The notes beneath the pieces are model-generated. The model saw nothing but the letters and a program-made list of their open reading frames with translations, ran no database searches and was not told the DNA's origin. Both the position numbers and the translations under genes were made by a program. This document shows positions 14,303-21,331 of a stretch of DNA of 21,331 nucleotides, piece by piece; positions within the stretch are counted from its first letter, which is position 1, and every line of letters starts with the position of its first letter. This stretch comes from an uncultured Collinsella sp. Its GTDB lineage: Bacteria; Actinomycetota; Coriobacteriia; Coriobacteriales; Coriobacteriaceae. The stretch is taken from assembly GCA_902467875.1 (NCBI GenBank), contig CABQWP010000036.1, forward strand, positions 1 through 21,331, read 5' to 3'.

Positions 14303-16765
14303 CTACAACAGCGGATGACGTTTGAAATCCCAAGAGGTTTCAAACGAGTCCCAGTCAATCTTCGAAATATCTGACGATTCGGCAACGATTCCACTCACCT
14401 TGCTCACCGATTTCGGGTCGCCTTCAACATAGGGGACCGAAGCTATATCAGACACCTGCATATTCATCGTTGGATTCTGCGCCGAAAGACACAGAGCAGA
14501 AAGAGAGCTGTTCAACAGGCCCAATATATAATTGAATTGTGGCTCCTTCGGAAAACAACAATGTGCCGCAATGTCATAAAAAGAATCTTCAGGAGCAGAC
14601 CTGAAGCCAGGTCTTCCCGACGTCAGCATTGTGCATGTAATCTTAGGCTTTCGCAGCATTTCGAGCGGTAAAACGCGGGCATGGGGTTGCTCGAGGATGT
14701 AATTCGGATCATTGTTGTAGAAAAGCAAATACTCTAGATTGCCGTTCCATTTTCGATATTTACCTCCCTTAAGGTATTTAATCCACTTATGGTTCGAATC
14801 GTTTTGAGTCGGTGACCAATCTGTTTCCCACCACAAACGTAGAAACTTTTCGTTATTCGAAGTTTGCATCCCGACTTTAGGATGGGCCACCTCGTCAATA
14901 AATCGTCCGGAGGAATAAGCCTCCAATAGCCCATCCCCCAACCAGTAGGATATGGGGGTGCCGGGGATTTGTTTGAAGGTGTCCGCGTCGCGACGGTAGA
15001 ACCAACCACAGACGGGGTTTTGGATTGCCTCCAGCGCCTTGGGAGCCTGAACCGCGGGGCCAGTAAAATCGGCAAGACGAACGTATCCGCCCTTATAGCC
15101 ATCGATATGCGAATTGTGATAGGTAAATGTGCAGACAGGCACGGTTGCCCCTGCAAAGCCAGAATACTCGAGCTGAATGAGCGTAGTTAGGGTCTTGTCA
15201 TCGATAAGCCTATTTCGAAGCTTCTCGTAGCTACCGATAAACATCCAAACAAACGGAGTCATCATTCCGATTTCGCCGTGCCCGCCGGCAAAGTCCATAA
15301 TACGCACGATGAACGAAGAGAACAGGTCGCTCTTCACGTCGGGGTAGTTCTTCTTGACCCACTTGCTCATAAAGGGGTTAAAGCTGCTGCTGCCCATATA
15401 CGGAGGATTCGCCACGACGCAGGTAAAACGACGGGACAGTTTCTCGCAGATGACGGCAGCGCTTTCGAGCTTAGTTTTGGTCGCAGAAGCAAAAAGATCG
15501 TCGGAACAGCTCGCGGCGGCGGCCTTAAGCTCGTCAATCTCGTCCTCTGAAGGATTAAGAAGCGAGCCGATCTCGCCCAAATGGCTCAGTTCCTCGGCGA
15601 GCTTCTTGTTACCCGGTAGCTCATCCTCCCCCAGCGGAATGCTCGTGAGCACGGTAACATCGGCGCGAACGCCACGTCTAAAGAAGCGACGGTCGTGCTC
15701 GCGAGCACACATGGCAAGCGCCAGCTCGGCAATCTGAGCCGCACGGGGATCGATCTCCATGCCAGCGAGGTTTTTGGTCAGGATGAGCTCCGGGATCTCG
15801 CGCTCGCGGTAGCCGCGCTCCTCGTACATGGCAAAGAGCAGCTCAAACGCATAAACCAGGATATGGCCCGAGCCGCACGCTGGGTCGCAGAGCGAAATCT
15901 CCTCGGGACTCGAGATGCGGATGAAGTCCTCGTGCTCAGCATCGGGCTCGATGTAATATTTCATGTGCTCGCGTAGCGAACTCCCCGGATTGTTGAGCAT
16001 CCACAGACGGCCGAGCGAGTTCTCGACCATATAGCGCACGATCCACTCGGGGGTGAAGAGCTGCGTGGCGGGCGCAATGTCCTCCGCCGCTGCCTTGCGC
16101 TTGGACTTGAAGAACTCGTCTTTAACGTCAGCGTTGTAGTACTGATACATCCAACCCAGAACGGTCACGCCCTCGCGCCAGTCCTCGTCAGCGAGGACGG
16201 CGTTGAGCTTGCCCACCACGCCATCGGACATCATGAGGCCCTGGGGCAGCAGCAGTTCCATGGCTCCGCCCACGCGTTCAAAGACGCCCGGCAGGCAATC
16301 GGCAAGCTCCTCGCACTGAGCCACAAACAGGTAACGCCACAGCGGTTCATCCAAGCCCGCCATCTTAAGTTCGGCTATGCGATCGACATCGGCCGCCGCA
16401 ATCTCCACGTCCAGTGCGTTCTCCACGGCCTCGCTGCCATGGCTGCCGTCCGCACGACTCAGCATGCGCATACGGCTGGGGAGCCATCCGCGTGCATCCA
16501 TAAAGCGAATGGCTACGATGCGGTTGAACCAGGTGTAGGCCGCTCGGTCGCGCAGCGCCTCGTGACCCACCTCTGTCTGTATGCGCAGCAGCTCGTCACG
16601 CTGCTCAACCTCAGCAGGACTTAGGGGCAGGCCGTTGACGGTCTCGGACCCAGCGGGCACAGGTGCAGGTTCGGTGATGCCGTAGCGCACCATCTGCGCC
16701 TCCACGCCTTTGATGAGCTCCGTGCGGGCCCAGGTGCAGAAGCTCTTAAGAGCAGAATCGTTCAT
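14303..16765 (-). CDS. pglX: PglX N-terminal part: BREX adenine-specific DNA methyltransferase (split pglX, part 1)
   Basis: An 820-aa N6-adenine methyltransferase that marks host DNA in BREX. The SAM-binding motif I DPACGSG is at 294-300 and the catalytic motif IV NPPY starts at N453. The N-terminal ~290 residues are the helical PglX region (AYTWFNRIVAIRFMD near 80, ATQLFTPEWIVRYMVENSLG near 233). Residues from about 605 on (GMQTSNNEKFLRLWW and KGGKYRKWNGNLEYLL) correspond to the presumed target-recognition region. The protein stops after DSFETSWDFKRHPLL. Intact relatives continue there into a 300- to 350-residue C-terminal domain, which here is the separate gene at 12173-13141. ATG 16765 has AGGAAGG with a 9-nt spacer. 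GC falls sharply in the last quarter. It follows brxC by 66 bp with an intergenic hairpin. Confidence 0.92.
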   Translation of the reverse strand: MNDSALKSFCTWARTELIKGVEAQMVRYGITEPAPVPAGSETVNGLPLSPAEVEQRDELLRIQTEVGHEALRDRAAYTWFNRIVAIRFMDARGWLPSRMRMLSRADGSHGSEAVENALDVEIAAADVDRIAELKMAGLDEPLWRYLFVAQCEELADCLPGVFERVGGAMELLLPQGLMMSDGVVGKLNAVLADEDWREGVTVLGWMYQYYNADVKDEFFKSKRKAAAEDIAPATQLFTPEWIVRYMVENSLGRLWMLNNPGSSLREHMKYYIEPDAEHEDFIRISSPEEISLCDPACGSGHILVYAFELLFAMYEERGYREREIPELILTKNLAGMEIDPRAAQIAELALAMCAREHDRRFFRRGVRADVTVLTSIPLGEDELPGNKKLAEELSHLGEIGSLLNPSEDEIDELKAAAASCSDDLFASATKTKLESAAVICEKLSRRFTCVVANPPYMGSSSFNPFMSKWVKKNYPDVKSDLFSSFIVRIMDFAGGHGEIGMMTPFVWMFIGSYEKLRNRLIDDKTLTTLIQLEYSGFAGATVPVCTFTYHNSHIDGYKGGYVRLADFTGPAVQAPKALEAIQNPVCGWFYRRDADTFKQIPGTPISYWLGDGLLEAYSSGRFIDEVAHPKVGMQTSNNEKFLRLWWETDWSPTQNDSNHKWIKYLKGGKYRKWNGNLEYLLFYNNDPNYILEQPHARVLPLEMLRKPKITCTMLTSGRPGFRSAPEDSFYDIAAHCCFPKEPQFNYILGLLNSSLSALCLSAQNPTMNMQVSDIASVPYVEGDPKSVSKVSGIVAESSDISKIDWDSFETSWDFKRHPLL

Positions 16766-16793
16766 GGTTGATGAGCCTTCCTAAATGCCATAA

Positions 16794-16823
16794 GCAACCG
16801 GCGCACGCCTTGGCGCCGGTTGC
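16794..16823 (-). promoter_or_regulatory. Perfect 11-bp hairpin between brxC and pglX
   Basis: GCAACCGGCGC (16794-16804) and GCGCCGGTTGC (16813-16823) are exact complements around an 8-nt loop, in the 66-bp gap. There is no T-run, so it is not a classical terminator. It could set the ratio of downstream to upstream expression, by partial termination or by protecting mRNA ends after processing. Confidence 0.6.
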
Positions 16824-16831
16824 TCCGCGGG

Positions 16832-19800
16832 TTAGTTGATACGGATCTCGTCGTTTGCAGAGAGTGCCTGCATAAGGCGAGAGCGCAGGTCGTCCACGTA
16901 GCGCTCCACGTCCTCTGCGGACAAGAGGCGACTCGGCTTGGCCAGATCGGCGCGGCGCACAGTCTTGATCTTGCGCTGGGGCTTGGGCGCGGGCACGGGA
17001 GCAGACGATGCGGCGCCCTTGTTGGAGACCTTCTTGACCACCTCGCCCGTACTCATGACCTCGGTGGTGCGGCGCTCGTTGTCCATACGCACGCGGGCCT
17101 CATCCACAGCGTCGTACATCTCGTTGGCCGCCGCACTGAGCCAGTCGCCCCAGTTAGTTGCAACAACGCTCAGTTCGTTGAGACTTTGAGCGCTGTGGGC
17201 ACGGTTTTTGAACGACTCGTATTTGGTGCCGGCGTCTGCTATGGCATCCTTGGCCTGATTGACAAAGCCCTTTTGACTCTCGGCCTGCGCCCGCAGGTCT
17301 TGCAGATCGCTCTCGATGCGACACAAAAACACATTGCGGCGGATGCCCAACAGCTTTTTCATGTCATCCTCGACGGGATCCATAAGCGGCTGCAGGTCTT
17401 TAATACGGCCGTAGGGCTTGGGATCTTTGAGGATCTCACGAACCGTTGCCACGTTCTCCACCGCACCGGGAATGTCATCGGAGGCATACTCGATACCCCC
17501 GGTGCGGTTCAAGAAATCCCTGGCGTGGTCAAACGCTGTTCGTTGGTTGGACTCGAAGAACTCAACCACCTTGTCAAAGTCTTCCTTGGCATCGAGCAAA
17601 CGCTCCTCATGCTTGGTGAACGTGGTCAAGAACGCCTCGGCCTCGTTCTGGTCCTTAAGGACGTCGGCCACCTCCGAGCGCATCTTCTCGCACTCGTCCT
17701 CACCGGGATACGGGTAGGCCGGCTTGATGCCCGTGTAGTAGTCGCGCGCCATGGCGAGGCACGCCTCGCGCAAGCCCTCAAGGCGCTCTTTGAGCTCGGC
17801 CACGAGCTTATCCTCGTTGGAGGGCACGGTCTTGAGATCAAACAGGTCACACATGAGTTCGCCCGTGGCGCGTAGCAACCGGTCGCTCATGCGCATGCGC
17901 AAGCGCACCTGGGCCTTATCGGCATCCTTGCGCAGGAGCGCCACCATGCGGCTGTCGTTAGCTTGAACCGTCTGACCGCCAAACAGCACCTGCGCGCGCT
18001 GCTCCACCACAAGCTGCGCCACCACATTTGCGATGTCGACCTCGCGCCAGCCAAAGGGCCTTTGCTGGTACTGGCGCTGGATATCGCCCATAGCGGTATC
18101 CAGGTGGCGCTGGTGCTGCACTTTGAGGTAGTCCTCGACCTCTTTGAGCGCACGCGTGTTACCTGCATCCATGCCAGCGAGCCCCGCTTGAACGTTGCCC
18201 GCCAGAGTAGAGCGAATATCGGAATCGCTCGTGACCGGCGCGCCGATATAGTCGGCCTTTTCAAAGACCACATCGCACAGCTGCGCCAGCACTTGCTCAA
18301 AGACCTGAGCGGGTTTGGCCGAGCGGACCTCAATTATGCGGCCGTTGACCGCGCAACGTGCATGGAGTACGGCCTCGCTCAAAAGGACATCGGCCTCTTT
18401 CTCGTTATAGGCTGCCTCGCGCATCTTGGACTCGACGATCTGGCGCGTACTCGGCTGAAGCTCCTGGAGATTTCGCGTCTTGGCGTACTTGCGGATCTTG
18501 GCGGCGTTGACGAGCGTCTCCCAATAATCCGCCTCGTCGCTCAAAGCCACGATGGCTTTGCCCGAAGAAGCCAAGGCCAGCTCGGTATCGTCCGCACGGC
18601 CCAGATCGCTCGCCATAGTCGCCACGCAAAGCTCCATGCCGCCCATGCTGGCACCGTGGATTGAGCCGTCCACATAGCGGTCAAACGGAAAGTCGTTGGC
18701 CCCGCGGTTGAGTTTACGCGCGGTGTAGATGCTGTCGAACAGGCGCTTTTTGATAGACTCGATCACCTGCGCGTTATCGACCGGAGTGCGTGCGATCTCC
18801 TGCGCTATCTCCTGCTCCTCGTCGGTGAGGAAGCTATAGGCATCGCCCTGGCGTGCCACGTAGTTCTCGCGCTCCAGGCGGGCAAAGGACTCCTTGACGC
18901 GGTCCTTGAGGGCGCGCATGTCCACGTCGAGGCCGTCGATCATGAAGATGGAGATGTTCTCGACCGTGGCCTTAACGTAGCCGATGTAACGAATCAGGTA
19001 CAGAAGCTTGAGCACCTGAACGTCGTAGGGTTCAAGGCCCTTTGCGTCCTCGGCCGCACGGACCGCGCGGTCGACCACCTGGTTGATGCCGTGCTCAAGG
19101 TCTTTGGAGATAGTGTCGAAGAAGCACCAGAACGGCACGAGTGCACCGGTCTGGTCATACTGGATGGCCTGAGCGCTCTCCTGGAACGCGCTCAGCATGG
19201 AGCGCTCGCCCGTTGACATGTGCTTGGCCTTGACACCGTGCTTGCGCACCTCGGTCATCACGTCGGGCAGGAGCTTAAACTGGTAGCCCACAAACGGGTA
19301 GCTGGCCACAAAATCCTTGGAGTTGGCGTAGCCGGCAAGGTCGGAGCGCGAGCCACCCTCAAAGGTAAAGTTGTTTTTAAGCACGGCGGCGTCTTGCTCG
19401 TAGACCTGTGCAAGCATATCGGCCGCCGGCGCGGTCTTCTCGAGCACACGGCGCTGGATGACCTCGTCCACGCTGGAGCTGGAGAGCGAAAGGCGGGTAT
19501 TGAAGCGGCCCTGGATCTTTGAAAAGTCGTTGCCCACGGGCAGGCTCAGGTTGTCGATGGCCTCCTGGCTCGTAACCATCACCCACACGCGGCCACCGCA
19601 GGCGGCACCCAGCTCCTCGACGATGGTCTGAAGGCTCAGCATAAGGCTTGGGTCCTTGTCGTTTGTAATAAACTGACCCACCTCGTCGACCATAAAGAGC
19701 AAACGGAAGTTGCCGCCGTGGGCCGCTGCCTGAGCGTCTACGTAGTCCTTGACCTTTTTGGCAAAGACATCGGGGGCCAAAACCTCGTCCTCAGAACCCT

Positions 19801-20494
19801 CGAGCCAGTTCCATGCGGCCTTTTCGCTCATGCCGAGCACGCTCTGCAGCACCTCGACCACGTCGTCCTCAAAGTAGCTGTAGGTGTCGCGGGTCTGGAG
19901 CCAGGACTCGCCGTTCACGCGCTCAAAGGCCTCGCGGAACTCCTGGGTCTTGCCCAGGGAATCGATGTAGTCCTCGAGCTTTGCAAGCTTGAGGTCCTCG
20001 CCGTAGAAGCCGCGCGCCTCGTAGAACATGCGCTCAAAGCCGCGAAGCAGCGCCGTGGGAGCCGTATCGCCCTGCTTCCACTGGCCCGCCTTGCTATCGA
20101 TGTTAAAGAGGATGGCCTGCGTGGGCACCGAGCAGGCGCGCTCCATGGCAGCCGCGACCATGGGGTCGACGATCTTGCCGTCAAAGTAGCGGATGGCGCT
20201 CTTACCGCCGATCTGGCGATTCTCGAGCAGGTAGCTCAGCATCTTGAGGAAGTGCGATTTACCGGAACCGAAGAAACCACTGATCCACACGCCGATCTTG
20301 TCGGTGCGCGCATCGATGGCATCGCCGTAGGCCTTGAAGAACGTGGCAAAGTGCCTCTGCAACTCGCGCGTCACCACGTACTCGTCAAGCTCTTGGCGGA
20401 TGGACCCATCTTTTGAATCCTGGACCTTGACCACGCCGTTGATGGAGCGGTTGATGTCTTTAGCAAAGAGGTCGCGAATGATCGTGTTGTCCAT
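16832..20494 (-). CDS. brxC: BrxC, large BREX P-loop ATPase
   Basis: A 1220-aa cytoplasmic AAA+-type ATPase that is essential in BREX systems and is thought to act with PglX, PglZ and BrxB on phage DNA. The start MDNTIIRDLFAKDINRSING is typical. Walker A GFFGSGKS is at 73-80 and Walker B LLFMVDE at 265-271. The rest is largely helical, with long charged coiled-coil stretches from about 680 to 1150, and a basic region (KPQRKIKTVRRADLAKPSRL) before a short helical end. The length is normal for BREX-1. ATG 20494 has AAAGGAG with a 5-nt spacer. It follows brxB by 78 bp. Confidence 0.95.
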   Translation of the reverse strand: MDNTIIRDLFAKDINRSINGVVKVQDSKDGSIRQELDEYVVTRELQRHFATFFKAYGDAIDARTDKIGVWISGFFGSGKSHFLKMLSYLLENRQIGGKSAIRYFDGKIVDPMVAAAMERACSVPTQAILFNIDSKAGQWKQGDTAPTALLRGFERMFYEARGFYGEDLKLAKLEDYIDSLGKTQEFREAFERVNGESWLQTRDTYSYFEDDVVEVLQSVLGMSEKAAWNWLEGSEDEVLAPDVFAKKVKDYVDAQAAAHGGNFRLLFMVDEVGQFITNDKDPSLMLSLQTIVEELGAACGGRVWVMVTSQEAIDNLSLPVGNDFSKIQGRFNTRLSLSSSSVDEVIQRRVLEKTAPAADMLAQVYEQDAAVLKNNFTFEGGSRSDLAGYANSKDFVASYPFVGYQFKLLPDVMTEVRKHGVKAKHMSTGERSMLSAFQESAQAIQYDQTGALVPFWCFFDTISKDLEHGINQVVDRAVRAAEDAKGLEPYDVQVLKLLYLIRYIGYVKATVENISIFMIDGLDVDMRALKDRVKESFARLERENYVARQGDAYSFLTDEEQEIAQEIARTPVDNAQVIESIKKRLFDSIYTARKLNRGANDFPFDRYVDGSIHGASMGGMELCVATMASDLGRADDTELALASSGKAIVALSDEADYWETLVNAAKIRKYAKTRNLQELQPSTRQIVESKMREAAYNEKEADVLLSEAVLHARCAVNGRIIEVRSAKPAQVFEQVLAQLCDVVFEKADYIGAPVTSDSDIRSTLAGNVQAGLAGMDAGNTRALKEVEDYLKVQHQRHLDTAMGDIQRQYQQRPFGWREVDIANVVAQLVVEQRAQVLFGGQTVQANDSRMVALLRKDADKAQVRLRMRMSDRLLRATGELMCDLFDLKTVPSNEDKLVAELKERLEGLREACLAMARDYYTGIKPAYPYPGEDECEKMRSEVADVLKDQNEAEAFLTTFTKHEERLLDAKEDFDKVVEFFESNQRTAFDHARDFLNRTGGIEYASDDIPGAVENVATVREILKDPKPYGRIKDLQPLMDPVEDDMKKLLGIRRNVFLCRIESDLQDLRAQAESQKGFVNQAKDAIADAGTKYESFKNRAHSAQSLNELSVVATNWGDWLSAAANEMYDAVDEARVRMDNERRTTEVMSTGEVVKKVSNKGAASSAPVPAPKPQRKIKTVRRADLAKPSRLLSAEDVERYVDDLRSRLMQALSANDEIRIN

Positions 20495-20572
20495 GGGTGC
20501 TCCTTTGGGTTTGGGAACGTTATGGCAAAGGATTGTTACCGGCGGCAGGGACTTGCCTGCGGGGAGCCGTGC

Positions 20573-21265
20573 TTACGAGATATCGATGGCGCGGTAGTAG
20601 TTGTCGGCCGGCAGACGGTTAAAGAGCTGGAAAGAAGAGCCGTTGAAACTGCCCGGATAGGCGGCGACCACAGGCACCTCATCAAAATCCGCAAGCATGC
20701 AGTGGAGAAGCGTGTGTATGCGAAAGAACGGGAAAACCTCGCCCGCGCCGGTGAGGAGAACGACGTCTCCAGGCGCGTGCGGCTCGGTCTGCTCATGGAT
20801 GTACGCGGCGACTTTCTCGGGCGAGGCGAACTTGGCCACGTCCTCGAGCACGCGCTGGGTACCGCGGCGCTCCTCTTGGTGCGGGATAGCCTTGAGGACA
20901 CGGCGTTTTTCGAGAATTGCCAGCACGGCGTCGTAAAGGTTCACGACCTTGAGCGTGCACGGAAGCTTGTCGGCCTCGGCATCGCGTGAAAGGGTGTCAA
21001 ATAATGCACGCGCCTCAAACTCCAGCGCGGGGTCATAGCAAAAGGTGTGGAAGCCAATCTCATTGCCTATGCCCTTGTTGGCCAAAAAGTCCTCGCTGCA
21101 CAGGCACTCGCGCAGAAGCTGCGCACGGCGCTCAAATTCCTGACAGGCGCGCTCGGAGCGGACATGCGCCGCCACGACGCTCTTGCGGGAATGGATGCCG
21201 ATATTGGTGGTGAGATCGGTCGCCGGGGTGATAACAGGGTCGACGGCGCTTTTGACGGGAGCCAC
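20573..21265 (-). CDS. brxB: BrxB (DUF1788)
   Basis: A small cytoplasmic BREX core protein of unclear biochemical role. The DUF1788 pattern is clear: CSEDFLANKGIGNEIGFHTFCYDP near 55-78, VVNLYDAVLAIL near 107, VVLLTGAGEVFPFFRIHTLLHCM near 167-189, and the ending AYPGSFNGSSFQLFNRL then NYYRAIDIS. From GTG 21265 it has 230 aa, about 30 more than usual. The first 30 residues do not look like the family, so a later start (for example GTG at 21175) is possible. The GTG at 21265 lies 1 nt past the TAG stop of the upstream gene, which favours coupled translation. It is followed by brxC. Confidence 0.9.
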   Translation of the reverse strand: MAPVKSAVDPVITPATDLTTNIGIHSRKSVVAAHVRSERACQEFERRAQLLRECLCSEDFLANKGIGNEIGFHTFCYDPALEFEARALFDTLSRDAEADKLPCTLKVVNLYDAVLAILEKRRVLKAIPHQEERRGTQRVLEDVAKFASPEKVAAYIHEQTEPHAPGDVVLLTGAGEVFPFFRIHTLLHCMLADFDEVPVVAAYPGSFNGSSFQLFNRLPADNYYRAIDIS

Positions 21266-21266
21266 G

Positions 21267-21331
21267 CTACATCACCGCCCTGCCGGTAAGGGCCGCGATA
21301 AGCGACTGCTCGCCCAGCTGAACCAAGGCTC
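21267..21331 (-). CDS. C-terminal tail of upstream gene, probably BrxA (partial)
   Basis: The only long open - strand frame at the window edge reads ALVQLGEQSLIAALTGRAVM then TAG (21269-21267). Twenty residues are too few to identify the family. The position directly before brxB in a type 1 BREX operon makes BrxA (DUF1819) the expected product. The hydrophobic pattern before the stop is compatible with a BrxA-like final helix. Confidence 0.45.
   Translation of the reverse strand, partial: ALVQLGEQSLIAALTGRAVM

Larger units (their letters stand above)
13150..14950. other. AT-rich mosaic island inside the BREX operon (PglX specificity region plus cargo)
   Basis: Hand counts show a clear drop in GC: 20 of 60 in the line at 14701, 24 of 60 at 14761 and 29 of 60 at 13561, against 39 of 60 at 15661 and 39 of 60 at 12601. 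The island covers the last ~210 codons of the N-terminal pglX gene and both cargo genes, and ends at the pglX C-terminal gene. Exact edges are uncertain by about 100 bp. It looks like a segment exchanged by recombination between conserved flanks. A 153-bp gap (13142-13294) inside it has no convincing gene. Confidence 0.6.

Noticed and set aside
12173..16765. Explaining the split pglX as a simple frameshift or sequencing error
   Set aside because: The two parts are 1.16 kb apart, with two other genes between them, and the second part has its own start codon and ribosome binding site. One or two base errors cannot restore a continuous frame.
5639..21331. Classifying the locus as another BREX type or as a phosphorothioate (Dnd/Ssp) system
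   Set aside because: A PglX methyltransferase, BrxB (DUF1788), BrxC, PglZ and BrxL are all present in type 1 order. No PAPS-reductase-like gene (type 4), PglW kinase (type 2) or helicase BrxHI/BrxHII is seen.
1..21331. CRISPR arrays, tRNA or rRNA genes, transposase genes, integrase or prophage genes
   Set aside because: No regularly spaced repeats, cloverleaf-like segments, rRNA-like blocks or recognisable recombinase motifs were seen when reading both strands, including around the pglX cargo where a recombinase might be expected.

Overview
The window is a high-GC bacterial chromosome segment (GC about 60-65% in most genes by hand counts of sample lines). Shine-Dalgarno sites are good and rho-independent terminators are present. 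Gene style and the intergenic palindromic repeats suggest a gut actinobacterium of the Coriobacteriia, such as a Collinsella relative. The taxon is inferred; no rRNA or other marker gene is present.

Left part (1-5391, mixed housekeeping and accessory genes). The window opens inside a polysaccharide flippase gene on the + strand, which carries a C10 homopolymer near its visible 5' end. An intergenic element with perfect 18-bp inverted repeats follows. Next come a PPP-type metallophosphoesterase on the - strand and, divergent from it, a K+/H+ antiporter (CPA1/NhaP2 type) whose last codons run into a palindromic repeat. After a strong terminator there is an AT-richer DUF3800 gene. It is preceded by a consensus promoter and a roughly 93-nt leader that ends in its own terminator just before the ribosome binding site. 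This looks like a DUF3800-associated structured RNA.

Right part (5399 to the window end, all - strand): a type 1 BREX anti-phage operon. In transcription order it reads: tail of a gene probably encoding BrxA, brxB, brxC, pglX N-terminal part, two small cargo genes, pglX C-terminal part, pglZ, brxL, then two unrecognised genes (450 and 70 codons). The gene order matches the canonical brxA-brxB-brxC-pglX-pglZ-brxL set.

The main oddity is that PglX, the adenine methyltransferase that marks self DNA, is encoded as two separate proteins. The first (820 aa) has the methyltransferase core and the presumed target-recognition region. The second (322 aa) is the conserved C-terminal domain. Between them lie a two-HTH-like protein and an unknown cysteine-rich protein. 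The 3' quarter of the N-terminal pglX gene and both cargo genes are clearly AT-richer than the flanks. This suggests that a specificity region plus cargo was swapped into an older BREX operon as one cassette.

Together the BREX genes should give methylation-based self marking (both PglX halves) and phage restriction through BrxC, PglZ, BrxB and BrxL. The DUF3800/RNA pair lies tail to tail with this operon, only 7 bp away, and could be a second, independent defence or RNA-processing module.
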